From Chloroflexota bacterium (GTDB lineage: Bacteria > Chloroflexota > UBA5177 > JANWHV01): 13,578 nucleotides of DNA. The stretch spans positions 1-13,578 of the forward strand of contig JAICHN010000094.1 in the NCBI GenBank assembly GCA_025924845.1, written 5' to 3'. The notes below the pieces were generated by a model. That model had not been told where the DNA came from. It searched no databases and was given only the letters and a program-made list of their open reading frames with translations. Within the stretch, counting starts at the first letter, position 1. Each line of letters opens with the position of its first letter. Shown piece after piece: positions 1 through 6,761 of this stretch. A program made the translations under genes and the position numbers.

Positions 1-1
1 G

Positions 2-1117
2 ACGCCGCCGGAGGGCCGCCTGCCCATCAAGACCTTCCTCGAGCCGTTCGACGAGTATCACATTCGCGAGGCGATGCTGCGCGAAATGGATCGCGGCGGT
101 CAGATCTACTTCGTACATAACAGGGTGCAAACGATCGAGGCCGTAGCGGAGCGGCTACGAAGGCTGGTCCCGCAGGCTCGGCTCCAGATCGCGCATGGGC
201 AGATGCCGGAGGCTGACCTGGAGCGCGTTATGTTTGCCTTCGCGGACCAACAATATGACGTCCTGATCTGTAGCACGATTATTGAGAACGGCCTTGACAT
301 CCCGAACGTCAACACGATGATAGTCTATGACGCGCCGCAATTTGGGTTGTCGCAACTTTACCAACTTCGCGGCCGCATCGGCCGGAGCAACCGCAGGGGT
401 TATGCGTACCTGTTGTACAACCCAAATGTGCGGATTAGCCGAACCGCGGAGCGTCGCCTGAAAGCTATTTTCGAATCGACTGAGCTGGGAGCGGGCTTCC
501 AAATCGCCATGAAAGACCTGGAGATCCGTGGCGCGGGCAACGTGTTGGGAAGTTCACAGCACGGCCACATGACAGCGGTGGGCTTCCAGCTCTATGCGTC
601 GATGCTCGCGGAGGCAATCGAGCGCCAGCGACGCGGCGGCGAGGGCATGCCCGCCGAGACACCGCAACCAGTGATCAGCATCCAGGTAGACGCCTTCATT
701 CCTGATGACTATGTGGAAGACGGCAATCAGCGGCTCCGACTCTATCAGCGTCTCGCCTCCGTTAAAAGCATCGGTGAAGTGACAGACATGGAAACTGAAT
801 TACGTGACCGTTTCGGGCCGGTTCCCGAAGCAGTCGCCGCGATGCTGACTACGGTGCGCATCCGGCTGAAGGCGGCGCAATTGGGGATTCAGGACATTAA
901 ACTTGACCCAACTAGTCTGGTGATTCGGGGCGCGGCCACGACCCTTTACGACCGGCAGGACCTTTACGCCCGACATGGGATGGCGGCGCGTATCGACCGG
1001 AGAATACTGCGCTTGCCGGCCTCCCGCGTCGGCGACGAGCCGCTCAAGGTGGTCGAGCACATCCTGGACCGAGGACTGGCCCTCAATGCTCCCCTCGCCG
1101 CGATAGGCTCGTCATGA
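2..1117 (+). CDS. mfd: Transcription-repair coupling factor Mfd, C-terminal part (5' partial)
   Basis: Mfd is the ATP-driven DNA translocase that removes stalled RNA polymerase and recruits UvrA to template-strand damage. The frame is open from the first full codon of the window, so the start lies upstream. The visible 371 residues begin inside the second RecA-like lobe with the Mfd-typical stretch TPPEGRLPIKT. They then show helicase motif IV (QIYFVHNRV, residues 34-42), motif V (STIIENGLDIPN, 91-102) and motif VI (QLRGRIGRS, 121-129). The conserved relay helices follow (AMKDLEIRGAGNVLG), then the C-terminal TRCF domain from about residue 215 to 320. Full-length Mfd is about 1,100-1,200 residues, so two thirds, including the UvrB-like and RNA-polymerase-binding domains, is outside. 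RecG shares the helicase motifs but lacks the TRCF domain. The stop overlaps the next possible start as ATGA. Confidence 0.95.
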   Translation, partial: TPPEGRLPIKTFLEPFDEYHIREAMLREMDRGGQIYFVHNRVQTIEAVAERLRRLVPQARLQIAHGQMPEADLERVMFAFADQQYDVLICSTIIENGLDIPNVNTMIVYDAPQFGLSQLYQLRGRIGRSNRRGYAYLLYNPNVRISRTAERRLKAIFESTELGAGFQIAMKDLEIRGAGNVLGSSQHGHMTAVGFQLYASMLAEAIERQRRGGEGMPAETPQPVISIQVDAFIPDDYVEDGNQRLRLYQRLASVKSIGEVTDMETELRDRFGPVPEAVAAMLTTVRIRLKAAQLGIQDIKLDPTSLVIRGAATTLYDRQDLYARHGMAARIDRRILRLPASRVGDEPLKVVEHILDRGLALNAPLAAIGSS

Positions 1118-1212
1118 ATCAAGAGTTCGGCCACGAGCCGTTGGTTGGCGGAGAGGACTCGCCGGCTCAACGAGTGATCGGGGTCAAGCCGTCGTTGATG
1201 GCCCCACGATGA
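1114..1212 (+). CDS. Possible 32-residue mini-ORF coupled to mfd and xerC
   Basis: A short frame starts with ATG inside the mfd stop (ATGA, 1114-1117) and ends with TGA inside the xerC start (ATGA, 1209-1212). The product would begin MNQEFGHEPLVGG and end PSLMAPR. I recognise no family, and there is no signal peptide or membrane segment. No good Shine-Dalgarno lies in front, so it would depend on ribosomes ending mfd. Seen: the exact double overlap. Inferred: it may be a coupling leader carrying ribosomes from mfd to xerC, or a small protein. Chance is a real alternative, because a 96-base gap often contains such a frame. Confidence 0.3.
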   Translation: MNQEFGHEPLVGGEDSPAQRVIGVKPSLMAPR

Positions 1213-2129
1213 GTACGGATGGGCTCGATTTGGCCTGTGGGGCGTTCCTGGCTGAACTGCACGCCCGACAAGGAGTGCGGTCGAACAGTGCGAGAGCACG
1301 AGCGGCCGATCTGCACGCCCTCACATCCTGGGCGAGGACGCGTGGGATCACCGAGCCGGCTGGGTTGAATCGGGCTGCCTTACGGGCCTGGCTGGCCCAT
1401 CTGCATGGAGAGGGCTACGCCCGGACGTCCATGGCGCGCATGCTCTCCAGCGCGCGAAGCCTCTTACGCCATATCGAGCGAAGCGGCAGCACCGTGGACG
1501 CCGCGGCGTTGCGGCTGCGGGCAGGCCGCGAACCAAGCAGTCTTCCCGGCGTGCTGACCGAACAGCAGGCGGACCGGCTGCTGGAGGCGGGCCCACTCAA
1601 GGTTGGTAGGCTGGAGCGGCTGCTGGCGCTCCGCGATCAGGCGGCGCTGGAGCTGCTGTACGGCGCGGGGATTCGAGCCGCTGAGCTGACGGCGCTCCGT
1701 TTGAGCGACGTTGATCTGGCAAACTTGCAGGCAATCGTTTTGGGCAAGGGCGATAAGGAACGGCGCGTGCTGTTCGGCGAACCGGCGGCAACGGCGCTGC
1801 GTGCTTACCTTGCCGACGGGCGGCCACCGCTGGTGGTCGGGCGAAAGACACATGAAATGTTACTGGTGAACTGGCAGGGCGGGCCGTTGAGCGTACGTTC
1901 GGTCGGCCTGATTGTAGAGCGTCGGGCTCGCGCCGTGGGGCTTCGCGACACTGCGCATCCTCATACGCTCCGGCACTCCTTTGCCACGCACTTGCTGAAC
2001 GGAGGGGCCGATCTGCGGACTGTCCAGCAGCTATTGGGTCACGTTGGCCTGGCCACCACGCAGCGCTATCTACATGTCGCGGACCCTAAACTGAGGGATG
2101 TCTATCAGCGGTGCCATCCGCGGGCATGA
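1209..2129 (+). CDS. xerC: Tyrosine recombinase XerC
   Basis: A site-specific tyrosine recombinase, expected to resolve chromosome dimers at dif with a partner recombinase and FtsK. The protein has 306 residues, close to the usual 295-305. An N-terminal SAM-like core-binding domain (about 8-95) is followed by the catalytic domain (about 112-300). All catalytic residues are present: R156 (GAGIR), K180 (GKGDKERR), H252 and R255 (HTLRHSFATH), H278 (LLGH) and nucleophile Y287 (TQRYLHV). Their spacing equals that of E. coli XerD (R148, K172, H244, R247, H270, Y279). The ATG at 1209 gives a normal N-terminus but has no clear Shine-Dalgarno, and it overlaps the stop of the mini-ORF. Position before hslVU matches codV-clpQ-clpY of Bacillus, which favours the chromosomal housekeeping enzyme over a phage or integron integrase. 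XerC versus XerD cannot be settled by sequence alone. Confidence 0.92.
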   Translation: MSTDGLDLACGAFLAELHARQGVRSNSARARAADLHALTSWARTRGITEPAGLNRAALRAWLAHLHGEGYARTSMARMLSSARSLLRHIERSGSTVDAAALRLRAGREPSSLPGVLTEQQADRLLEAGPLKVGRLERLLALRDQAALELLYGAGIRAAELTALRLSDVDLANLQAIVLGKGDKERRVLFGEPAATALRAYLADGRPPLVVGRKTHEMLLVNWQGGPLSVRSVGLIVERRARAVGLRDTAHPHTLRHSFATHLLNGGADLRTVQQLLGHVGLATTQRYLHVADPKLRDVYQRCHPRA

Positions 2130-2132
2130 TCT

Positions 2133-2162
2133 TTGGCCGAATGGAAAATCGCGTGTTATGTT
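2133..2162 (+). promoter_or_regulatory. Possible promoter for hslVU
   Basis: The 79-base gap between xerC and hslV holds a locally AT-rich stretch. A -35-like TTGGCC (2133-2138) and a -10-like TATGTT (2157-2162) are 18 bases apart, and the -10 is preceded by TGT, as in extended -10 promoters. Each hexamer matches the consensus at about 4 of 6 positions. This is inferred from sequence only; read-through from xerC is equally possible. Confidence 0.35.
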
Positions 2163-2208
2163 TAGTATGAAGTAGACGCGTGGGTGGGGCGCAACTGAGG
2201 AAGGCACC

Positions 2209-2763
2209 ATGGAACGAATACGGAGCACGACCATTGTGGCGGTCATGCGTGACGGCCAGGTGGCGATGGCTGGGGACGGCCAGGTGACGCAGGGCGAGGT
2301 AGTAATGAAGCATACGGCGCGTAAAATCCGCCGCATGTACAATAATCGTATTCTGGTCGGATTTGCCGGGTCGGCCGCCGACGGTATCACACTGCTGGAG
2401 CGGTTGGAAACTCAACTCGAGCAAAACGGGGGCCAGTTGCGGAAAGCGGCGGTTAGTTTAGCCAAGGACTGGCGAACCGACAAGTATTTGCGGCGCTTGG
2501 AGGCGGAGGTTGTAGCCGCGGCGGAGGACGTTCTGCTTGTCGTATCAGGGAACGGCGACGTAATCCAGCCCGACGAAGGGCTGATCGCCATCGGCTCGGG
2601 AGGGACCTATGCCTTCGCGGCGGCCAAGGCGCTTTTGCACCATTCTACCCTGGATGCCAGGGCCATCGTAGAGGCAGCTATGTCTATTGCCTCATCGCTA
2701 TGCATCTACACCAACGACCACATTATTATAGAAACGATTCCCGAACAGCCGTCATCGGCGTAG
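2209..2763 (+). CDS. hslV: ATP-dependent protease subunit HslV (ClpQ)
   Basis: The peptidase subunit of the cytosolic HslUV (ClpQY) proteasome-like complex. It forms two stacked hexamers with N-terminal threonine active sites that degrade proteins unfolded by HslU. The 184 residues cover the whole family: TTIVAV at 7-12, GDGQVT at 22-27, a lysine at 39 equal to K33 of mature E. coli HslV, FAGSAADG, the strongly conserved AKDWRTDK, SGNGDVIQP and AIGSGGTYA. The nucleophile is predicted to be Thr7, so six residues (MERIRS) must be removed; E. coli loses only Met, while Gram-positive ClpQ also has a short leader. The start at 2209 has a Shine-Dalgarno GAGGAAGG (2197-2204), 4 bases before the ATG. 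hslU follows after 66 bases, and the two are surely one operon. Confidence 0.95.
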   Translation: MERIRSTTIVAVMRDGQVAMAGDGQVTQGEVVMKHTARKIRRMYNNRILVGFAGSAADGITLLERLETQLEQNGGQLRKAAVSLAKDWRTDKYLRRLEAEVVAAAEDVLLVVSGNGDVIQPDEGLIAIGSGGTYAFAAAKALLHHSTLDARAIVEAAMSIASSLCIYTNDHIIIETIPEQPSSA

Positions 2764-2829
2764 GTGTGCTTCCGAGGGTACCGGCAAGCACATATGGCAC
2801 CGTTGAGCGTATTTGAGAAGGTACTACCA

Positions 2830-4257
2830 ATGGACGAGAAGAAGCTCGAGTCGTTGACGCCCAGGCAGGCGGTTATGGAACTCGATAAGTATATCGTGGG
2901 CCAGCCGAGAGCCAAGCGTGCGCTTGCGGTCGCGCTGCGCAATCGATACCGGCGCCAACTCGTCCCCAAGGAATTCCGTGACGAGATCACGCCCAAAAAT
3001 ATCCTGATGATCGGCCCGACCGGCGTCGGGAAGACCGAGCTTGCCCGCCGCATGGCGAAGTTGGCCGAAGTTCCTTTCATCAAAGTCGAAGCGACCAAGT
3101 TTACCGAGGTCGGTTATGTCGGACGCGACGTGGAATCCATTGTTCGCGACCTGATCGATACCGCCGTCAATATGGTGCAGGAAGCTCGACAAGAGGAAGT
3201 GAAATCACAGGCCGAGGGTCTGGCTACCGAGAAGCTGATCACCTATCTGGTCACCTCACTCGATGCGTCGTCCGCCGCCGCCGCGGCGGAAGCGCCGGCA
3301 CCCGAGGGGGAGCGCCGTGAAGGACGGCCGGCGGCCGAAGCGAAGAAGTCCGCCGGAGAGCAGGCGAAGTTGAGGCGGCGTCGCAAGGCGGTGGCCAAGA
3401 TGCTGGCCGATCAAAAGTTGGAGGAGCATATCGTCGAGATTGAACTGGATCCGGACGAGGGTGGCTGGCCCGCCATGGAGTTCAGTGCCGGGATGAGCAC
3501 CGATGATATGAGCGAAGCGTTCCAGGATTTCGTGACCCATATGCACAGCCAGCGCAAGCGGTCGCGGCAATTACCGGTTCGCGAGGCGCGGCGCGTCCTG
3601 ATCCAGGAGGAGGCCAACAAGCTGATCGACTGGGACCAGGTAGTAGACGCGGCGATTGAAAAGGTCGAACAGGGCGCGATCGTCTTCATTGATGAGATTG
3701 ACAAGATTGTCAGCCGGGGCAATGAGATAGGGCCTGATGTGTCGGGTGAAGGGGTCCAGCGCGACTTGCTGCCGATCGTCGAAGGCTCCTCGGTCAGCAC
3801 GCGCTACGGACCGGTGAAAACCGATCATATCCTCTTTGTCGGCGCGGGCGCCTTTGGCCGCGTCAAGCCTTCGGACCTCATTCCGGAATTGCAGGGACGC
3901 TTCCCGATCCGCGTCGAGTTGGATCCCCTCACCTATGAGGATTTCGTGACCATTCTCACTCAACCGAACAACGCGCTCACCAAGCAGTATCAAGCTCTGC
4001 TCAAGATGGAGAATGTCGAGCTTGAGTTCACGGAGGATGGTCTCAAGGAGATGGCTCGCGTGGCCTGGGAGATGAACGAGCGAATGGAAAACATTGGCGC
4101 TCGTCGCCTCCACACCGTGGTCGAAAAGGTGCTGGAAGACCTGAACTTCTCGGCCAACGAGCGGTCGGGCGAGACGGTAAAGATTGACCAGGGCTACGTG
4201 CTTCAGGAGTTGGCGGCGATCACCGCGAACCCGGACCTGGGCAGGTACATCTTGTAA
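2830..4257 (+). CDS. hslU: ATP-dependent protease ATPase subunit HslU (ClpY)
   Basis: An AAA+ unfoldase that caps HslV and threads substrates into it. The start at 2830 gives 475 residues and the normal N-terminus (LTPRQAVMELDKYIVGQ), with GAGAAGG (2815-2821) 8 bases upstream. In-frame GTG 2764 and ATG 2794 would add 22 or 12 atypical residues. Visible are Walker A GPTGVGKT (62-69), pore loop GYVG (95-98), Walker B IVFIDEID (284-291), the sensor-1 region LFVGAGAFG, then KPSDLIPELQGRFPIRVEL, and sensor 2 GARRLHTV (423-430). The C-terminal tail NPDLGRYIL is the part that inserts into HslV. The intermediate I-domain (about 110-245) carries an Ala/Pro/charged low-complexity insert at about 145-190, which explains the length over the 443 residues of E. 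coli. The sensor segment reads VGAGAFG where E. coli has IASGAFQ. No codY follows, unlike in Bacillus. Confidence 0.95.
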   Translation: MDEKKLESLTPRQAVMELDKYIVGQPRAKRALAVALRNRYRRQLVPKEFRDEITPKNILMIGPTGVGKTELARRMAKLAEVPFIKVEATKFTEVGYVGRDVESIVRDLIDTAVNMVQEARQEEVKSQAEGLATEKLITYLVTSLDASSAAAAAEAPAPEGERREGRPAAEAKKSAGEQAKLRRRRKAVAKMLADQKLEEHIVEIELDPDEGGWPAMEFSAGMSTDDMSEAFQDFVTHMHSQRKRSRQLPVREARRVLIQEEANKLIDWDQVVDAAIEKVEQGAIVFIDEIDKIVSRGNEIGPDVSGEGVQRDLLPIVEGSSVSTRYGPVKTDHILFVGAGAFGRVKPSDLIPELQGRFPIRVELDPLTYEDFVTILTQPNNALTKQYQALLKMENVELEFTEDGLKEMARVAWEMNERMENIGARRLHTVVEKVLEDLNFSANERSGETVKIDQGYVLQELAAITANPDLGRYIL

Positions 4258-4266
4258 GAGAATTCG

Positions 4267-4286
4267 CGCTGTGCGTGTTCACAGCG
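4267..4286 (+). terminator. Hairpin after hslU, possible weak terminator
   Basis: A perfect 7-bp stem, CGCTGTG (4267-4273) with CACAGCG (4280-4286), closes a 6-base loop 10 bases after the hslU stop. It is followed by GTGTTTGCG, which is not a real T-run, so it is at best a weak or Rho-assisted terminator. Its place between two transcription units supports the reading. Confidence 0.35.
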
Positions 4287-4290
4287 GTGT

Positions 4291-4340
4291 TTGCGCGCCG
4301 CTACCGAACCGTGCTACCCTCTGTACTTGGCTCTAAAATA
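4291..4340 (+). promoter_or_regulatory. Possible promoter for the rpsB operon
   Basis: The gap before rpsB (178 bases) is large for this cluster, and a promoter is expected. A candidate is TTGCGC (4291-4296), an 18-base spacer and TACCCT (4315-4320) preceded by TGC. This is the same extended -10 layout with 18-base spacing as the candidate upstream of hslV. A second -10-like TAAAAT (4334-4339) has no matching -35. The hexamers are weak, and neither choice is proven. Confidence 0.3.
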
Positions 4341-4395
4341 CACACGCCGGCTGACTGTGCCCAGGTTGCCCTCCGAGGGTAGGGGTTCGGAAAGA

Positions 4396-4426
4396 GGTCG
4401 GCGGAGGAAAAAAACCGATCAGGAGG
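4396..4426 (+). promoter_or_regulatory. Leader hairpin and Shine-Dalgarno of rpsB
   Basis: GGTCGG (4396-4401) can pair with CCGATC (4415-4420), including one G-U pair, around a 13-base loop that contains GGAGG and seven A's. The real Shine-Dalgarno AGGAGG (4421-4426) follows directly, 9 bases before the ATG. The loop therefore exposes a second SD-like sequence beside the true one. S2 is known to regulate its own operon through the leader in several bacteria, so this is a reasonable site to test. The structure itself is only a prediction by eye. Confidence 0.25.
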
Positions 4427-4435
4427 AATACAGGC

Positions 4436-5299
4436 ATGGCAGTGGCAAGTATGCGCCAACTTCTTGAGTCCGGCGTCCATTTCGGTCATCAGACCCGACG
4501 CTGGAATCCCAAGATGCGCGAGTTTATCTTTACCGAACGGAACGGCATCCACATCCTCGACTTGCAACAGACGGTAAATCGCCTGCAGACGGCGTACGAG
4601 TATGCCCGCGAGTTAGCCGAGAACGGGAAGACCATCCTCTTCGTGGGCACGAAGAAGCAAGCTCAGGAAGCGGTGGCCGAGGAAGCCGCTCGATGCGGCA
4701 TGTTCTACGTCAACCAACGATGGCTGGGCGGCATGTTGACCAACTTCAGTACCATCCAGCAACGGCTGCGCCGCCTGGTGGAGTTGGAGAACTTGACGGC
4801 CGGCGGTGACATTGGTCGGCGTACCAAGCGCGAGATGCTCCACATTCAGGACGAGATCACCAAGTTGAATCGCATTCTCGGCGGCGTGAAGAAGATGAAT
4901 CGTCTGCCGGACGCGCTGTTTATTGTTGATACTCATAAGGAGCGTCTGGCCATTCAGGAGGCGACGCGGCTTGAGATTCCGGTGATCGCCCTGCTGGACA
5001 CGAATTCCGATCCCGACGAGGTGCAATATCCTATCCCGGCCAACGACGACGCGATTCGCGCGGTGCGCCTCTTGACCAGCATCATTGCCGACGCCATTAT
5101 CGAGGGGAAGCAGGCCAGAGAATCGGCATTTGCCGATGTCGAGCCGGCCGCGTTTAGCGCCGAGGGAATGAGCTTCTCGCCCGATCCCAACGAGTATGAT
5201 CAGCCGGCGCCCGTGCCTCCCGCCGCAGCGCCGGTTACCCCGGACGAAGCCGAGGTAACGCCGGCACCGCCCGTGGAGGCGCCGGTAGCGGCCGAGTAG
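4436..5299 (+). CDS. rpsB: 30S ribosomal protein S2
   Basis: S2 binds late to the 30S head-body junction and helps recruit S1. The start [19 protein letters not shown] is the family N-terminus, and AGGAGG lies 9 bases upstream. Signatures are [13 protein letters not shown] (15-27), [12 protein letters not shown] (69-80), [13 protein letters not shown] (95-107), the coiled-coil hairpin [20 protein letters not shown] (131-150), and [12 protein letters not shown] then [16 protein letters not shown]. The globular protein ends at about residue 226. A 60-residue acidic, Pro/Ala/Val-rich tail follows, with repeats of the APV/PAP type ending EAPVAAE, giving 287 residues against 241 in E. coli. Such disordered tails occur in S2 of several phyla, and their role is unknown. 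It is the first gene of the rpsB-tsf-pyrH-frr group. Confidence 0.97.
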   Translation: MAVASMRQLLESGVHFGHQTRRWNPKMREFIFTERNGIHILDLQQTVNRLQTAYEYARELAENGKTILFVGTKKQAQEAVAEEAARCGMFYVNQRWLGGMLTNFSTIQQRLRRLVELENLTAGGDIGRRTKREMLHIQDEITKLNRILGGVKKMNRLPDALFIVDTHKERLAIQEATRLEIPVIALLDTNSDPDEVQYPIPANDDAIRAVRLLTSIIADAIIEGKQARESAFADVEPAAFSAEGMSFSPDPNEYDQPAPVPPAAAPVTPDEAEVTPAPPVEAPVAAE

Positions 5300-5367
5300 G
5301 TGGACCAGCGAGGTTTTGAACGCAAGAAGTAGTCGCCGGATTCGTCGCGGCGGAGTGATTGAGACCA

Positions 5368-5394
5368 CCTGCGCCCTTCAGGCGCAAGGGAGAG
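5368..5394 (+). promoter_or_regulatory. Hairpin touching the tsf Shine-Dalgarno
   Basis: TGCGCC (5370-5375) pairs perfectly with GGCGCA (5381-5386) around a 5-base loop. Two more pairs (CC 5368-5369 with GG 5388-5389) are possible if A5387 bulges out. The 3' arm runs into the Shine-Dalgarno AAGGGAGAG (5386-5394), so folding would partly hide it. This could tune EF-Ts synthesis relative to S2, or act as an attenuator in the 104-base gap. It is predicted by eye only. Confidence 0.3.
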
Positions 5395-5403
5395 AACACA
5401 TTC

Positions 5404-5994
5404 ATGGAGATTAGTGCGCAACTCGTGAAGGAATTGCGTGAGCGCACCGGCGCCGGGATTATGGATTGCCGGAAGGCGCTCGTCGAGGCCGAGGGCAGCA
5501 TTGCCAAGGCCGAGGCAGTGCTCAGGGAAAAGGGCATGCGTGGCCCCAAGGACCCTACCAGGGAAACGAATCAGGGGCTGGTCGAAGCCTATCGTCACGC
5601 CAATGGCCAGCTAGGCTCACTGGTCGAGTTACTCTGCGAGACGGATTTCGTGTCGCGCACCGAGGACTTTAGTGAGTTGGCACGGGAAATCGCCATCCAC
5701 ATTGCCGCGCTCAACCCGACCTACCTCGAACAGTCCGCCATCCCCGAGGAGGTGGTACAGCGGGAGCGCGCGACTATCGCCGACCAGTTGCGCCTGGCGG
5801 GTACCGCGGCGGAAAGCCTCGAGCAGGAGCTTGAGAGTCGCATGGCGCAGTGGGTGGAGGAGGTGGCGTTGCTGGATCAACCCTACGTGCGCGATCCAAA
5901 GACGACGATTCGGAAGCTCATTCTTGCCGTGGGCGCCAAGACCGGAGAAAATATCCGGGTCGGTCGATTCGCCCGCTTCAAGATAGGGGAGTAG
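5404..5994 (+). CDS. tsf: Translation elongation factor Ts (short form)
   Basis: EF-Ts is the nucleotide exchange factor that releases GDP from EF-Tu. I chose the ATG at 5404 because [20 protein letters not shown] matches the family N-terminus and AAGGGAGAG lies 9 bases upstream; an in-frame TTG at 5359 would add 15 unrelated residues. The UBA-like N-domain (1-45) is followed by the EF-Tu-binding segment [15 protein letters not shown], containing the TDFV motif that disrupts Mg2+ binding in EF-Tu. A single core subdomain comes next, with the C-terminal motif [22 protein letters not shown]. At 196 residues it is the short Thermus-like form, without the second subdomain and coiled coil of the 283-residue E. 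coli protein. The linker ([13 protein letters not shown]) lacks the usual Lys/Ala run. pyrH starts 8 bases after the stop. Confidence 0.95.
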   Translation: MEISAQLVKELRERTGAGIMDCRKALVEAEGSIAKAEAVLREKGMRGPKDPTRETNQGLVEAYRHANGQLGSLVELLCETDFVSRTEDFSELAREIAIHIAALNPTYLEQSAIPEEVVQRERATIADQLRLAGTAAESLEQELESRMAQWVEEVALLDQPYVRDPKTTIRKLILAVGAKTGENIRVGRFARFKIGE

Positions 5995-6002
5995 CCGAAC
6001 CT

Positions 6003-6731
6003 ATGTATCGCCGTGTGCTGCTGAAACTGAGTGGTGAAGCGCTGGTTGGCCAGGCCGGCTACGGCATCGATCCGGCCGTGGTGCAGCACATCGCGGTGCA
6101 AGTAGCGCGGGTGCGCGAGTTGGAGGTCGAGGTCGCGATCGTGGTCGGCGGCGGGAACATATTCCGCGGCCTGGCGGCCAGCACCGCGGGCATGGATCGT
6201 GCCACCGCCGACTACATGGGCATGTTGGCTACCGTACTGAACGCTCTCGCGCTTAAGGATGCCCTCGATCGGAATCAGGTGGATTCCAGAGTGCAGACGG
6301 CGATCGGGATGAATTCGGTGGCTGAACCATTCATCAGGGGCAGGGCGATGCGCCATCTTGAGAAAGGTCGCGTGGTTATCCTTGCCGCGGGCACCGGCAA
6401 TCCGTATTTCACCACCGATACCGCCGCCGCGCTACGAGCTATCGAACTCAAGTGTGAGGTCTTGCTCAAGGCGACGAGGGTGGACGGCATTTACACGGCC
6501 GACCCCGAGAAGGACGGTACGGCCCAGCGCTATCACCGCCTGGATTACCACACGGCGCTCGAGCGGGAGTTGCAGGTGATGGACAGTACAGCCTTTGCCC
6601 TCTGCAAGGAGAACGGCCTGCCGATTATAGTCTTCAATCTGGATGGACCGGGTAACATAGAACTCGCGGTTCGAGGCCAGGAAGTGGGGACTCTGGTCGC
6701 CGCCGGCCAACGTCCCGGTCTGGTCGATTAG
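6003..6731 (+). CDS. pyrH: Uridylate kinase (UMP kinase)
   Basis: Bacterial UMP kinase, an amino-acid-kinase fold enzyme unrelated to eukaryotic UMP/CMP kinases, makes UDP from UMP and ATP and is usually activated by GTP and inhibited by UTP. The 242 residues match the usual 235-245. Seen are [12 protein letters not shown] at the N-terminus, with KLSGE at 8-12, [10 protein letters not shown] (47-56), the long helix [16 protein letters not shown] (69-84), the UMP and phosphate loop [13 protein letters not shown] (130-142 region) and [15 protein letters not shown]. The start ATG at 6003 begins the conserved N-terminus. The Shine-Dalgarno AGGGGAG (5985-5991) lies inside the last codons of tsf, so the two genes are probably coupled. 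The frame is open upstream into tsf, but that extension is not family-like. Confidence 0.97.
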   Translation: MYRRVLLKLSGEALVGQAGYGIDPAVVQHIAVQVARVRELEVEVAIVVGGGNIFRGLAASTAGMDRATADYMGMLATVLNALALKDALDRNQVDSRVQTAIGMNSVAEPFIRGRAMRHLEKGRVVILAAGTGNPYFTTDTAAALRAIELKCEVLLKATRVDGIYTADPEKDGTAQRYHRLDYHTALERELQVMDSTAFALCKENGLPIIVFNLDGPGNIELAVRGQEVGTLVAAGQRPGLVD

Positions 6732-6761
6732 CGGCACGCCGAAAAGCGGAGGAGCACGAAG

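Noticed and set aside
1209..2129. XerC-like gene as a phage or integron integrase marking a mobile element
   Set aside because: It lies in the conserved codV-clpQY context, and no att sites, phage genes or repeats were seen nearby.
2764..2829. GTG start at 2764 (or ATG 2794) for hslU
   Set aside because: The added residues are not family-like, while ATG 2830 gives the normal N-terminus and has a well placed GAGAAGG.
3571..4113. Long antisense frames inside hslU, rpsB, xerC and other genes
   Set aside because: They mirror strongly conserved genes in GC-rich DNA and show no ribosome sites or family motifs.
2771..4381. Shared 10-mer TCCGAGGGTA upstream of hslU (2771-2780) and rpsB (4372-4381)
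   Set aside because: Only two copies of ten bases with no extended similarity; chance is the simpler explanation.
5850..6002. 51-residue N-terminal extension of pyrH in the open frame inside tsf
   Set aside because: It is out-of-frame tsf sequence; the UMP kinase family starts at the [12 protein letters not shown] segment.
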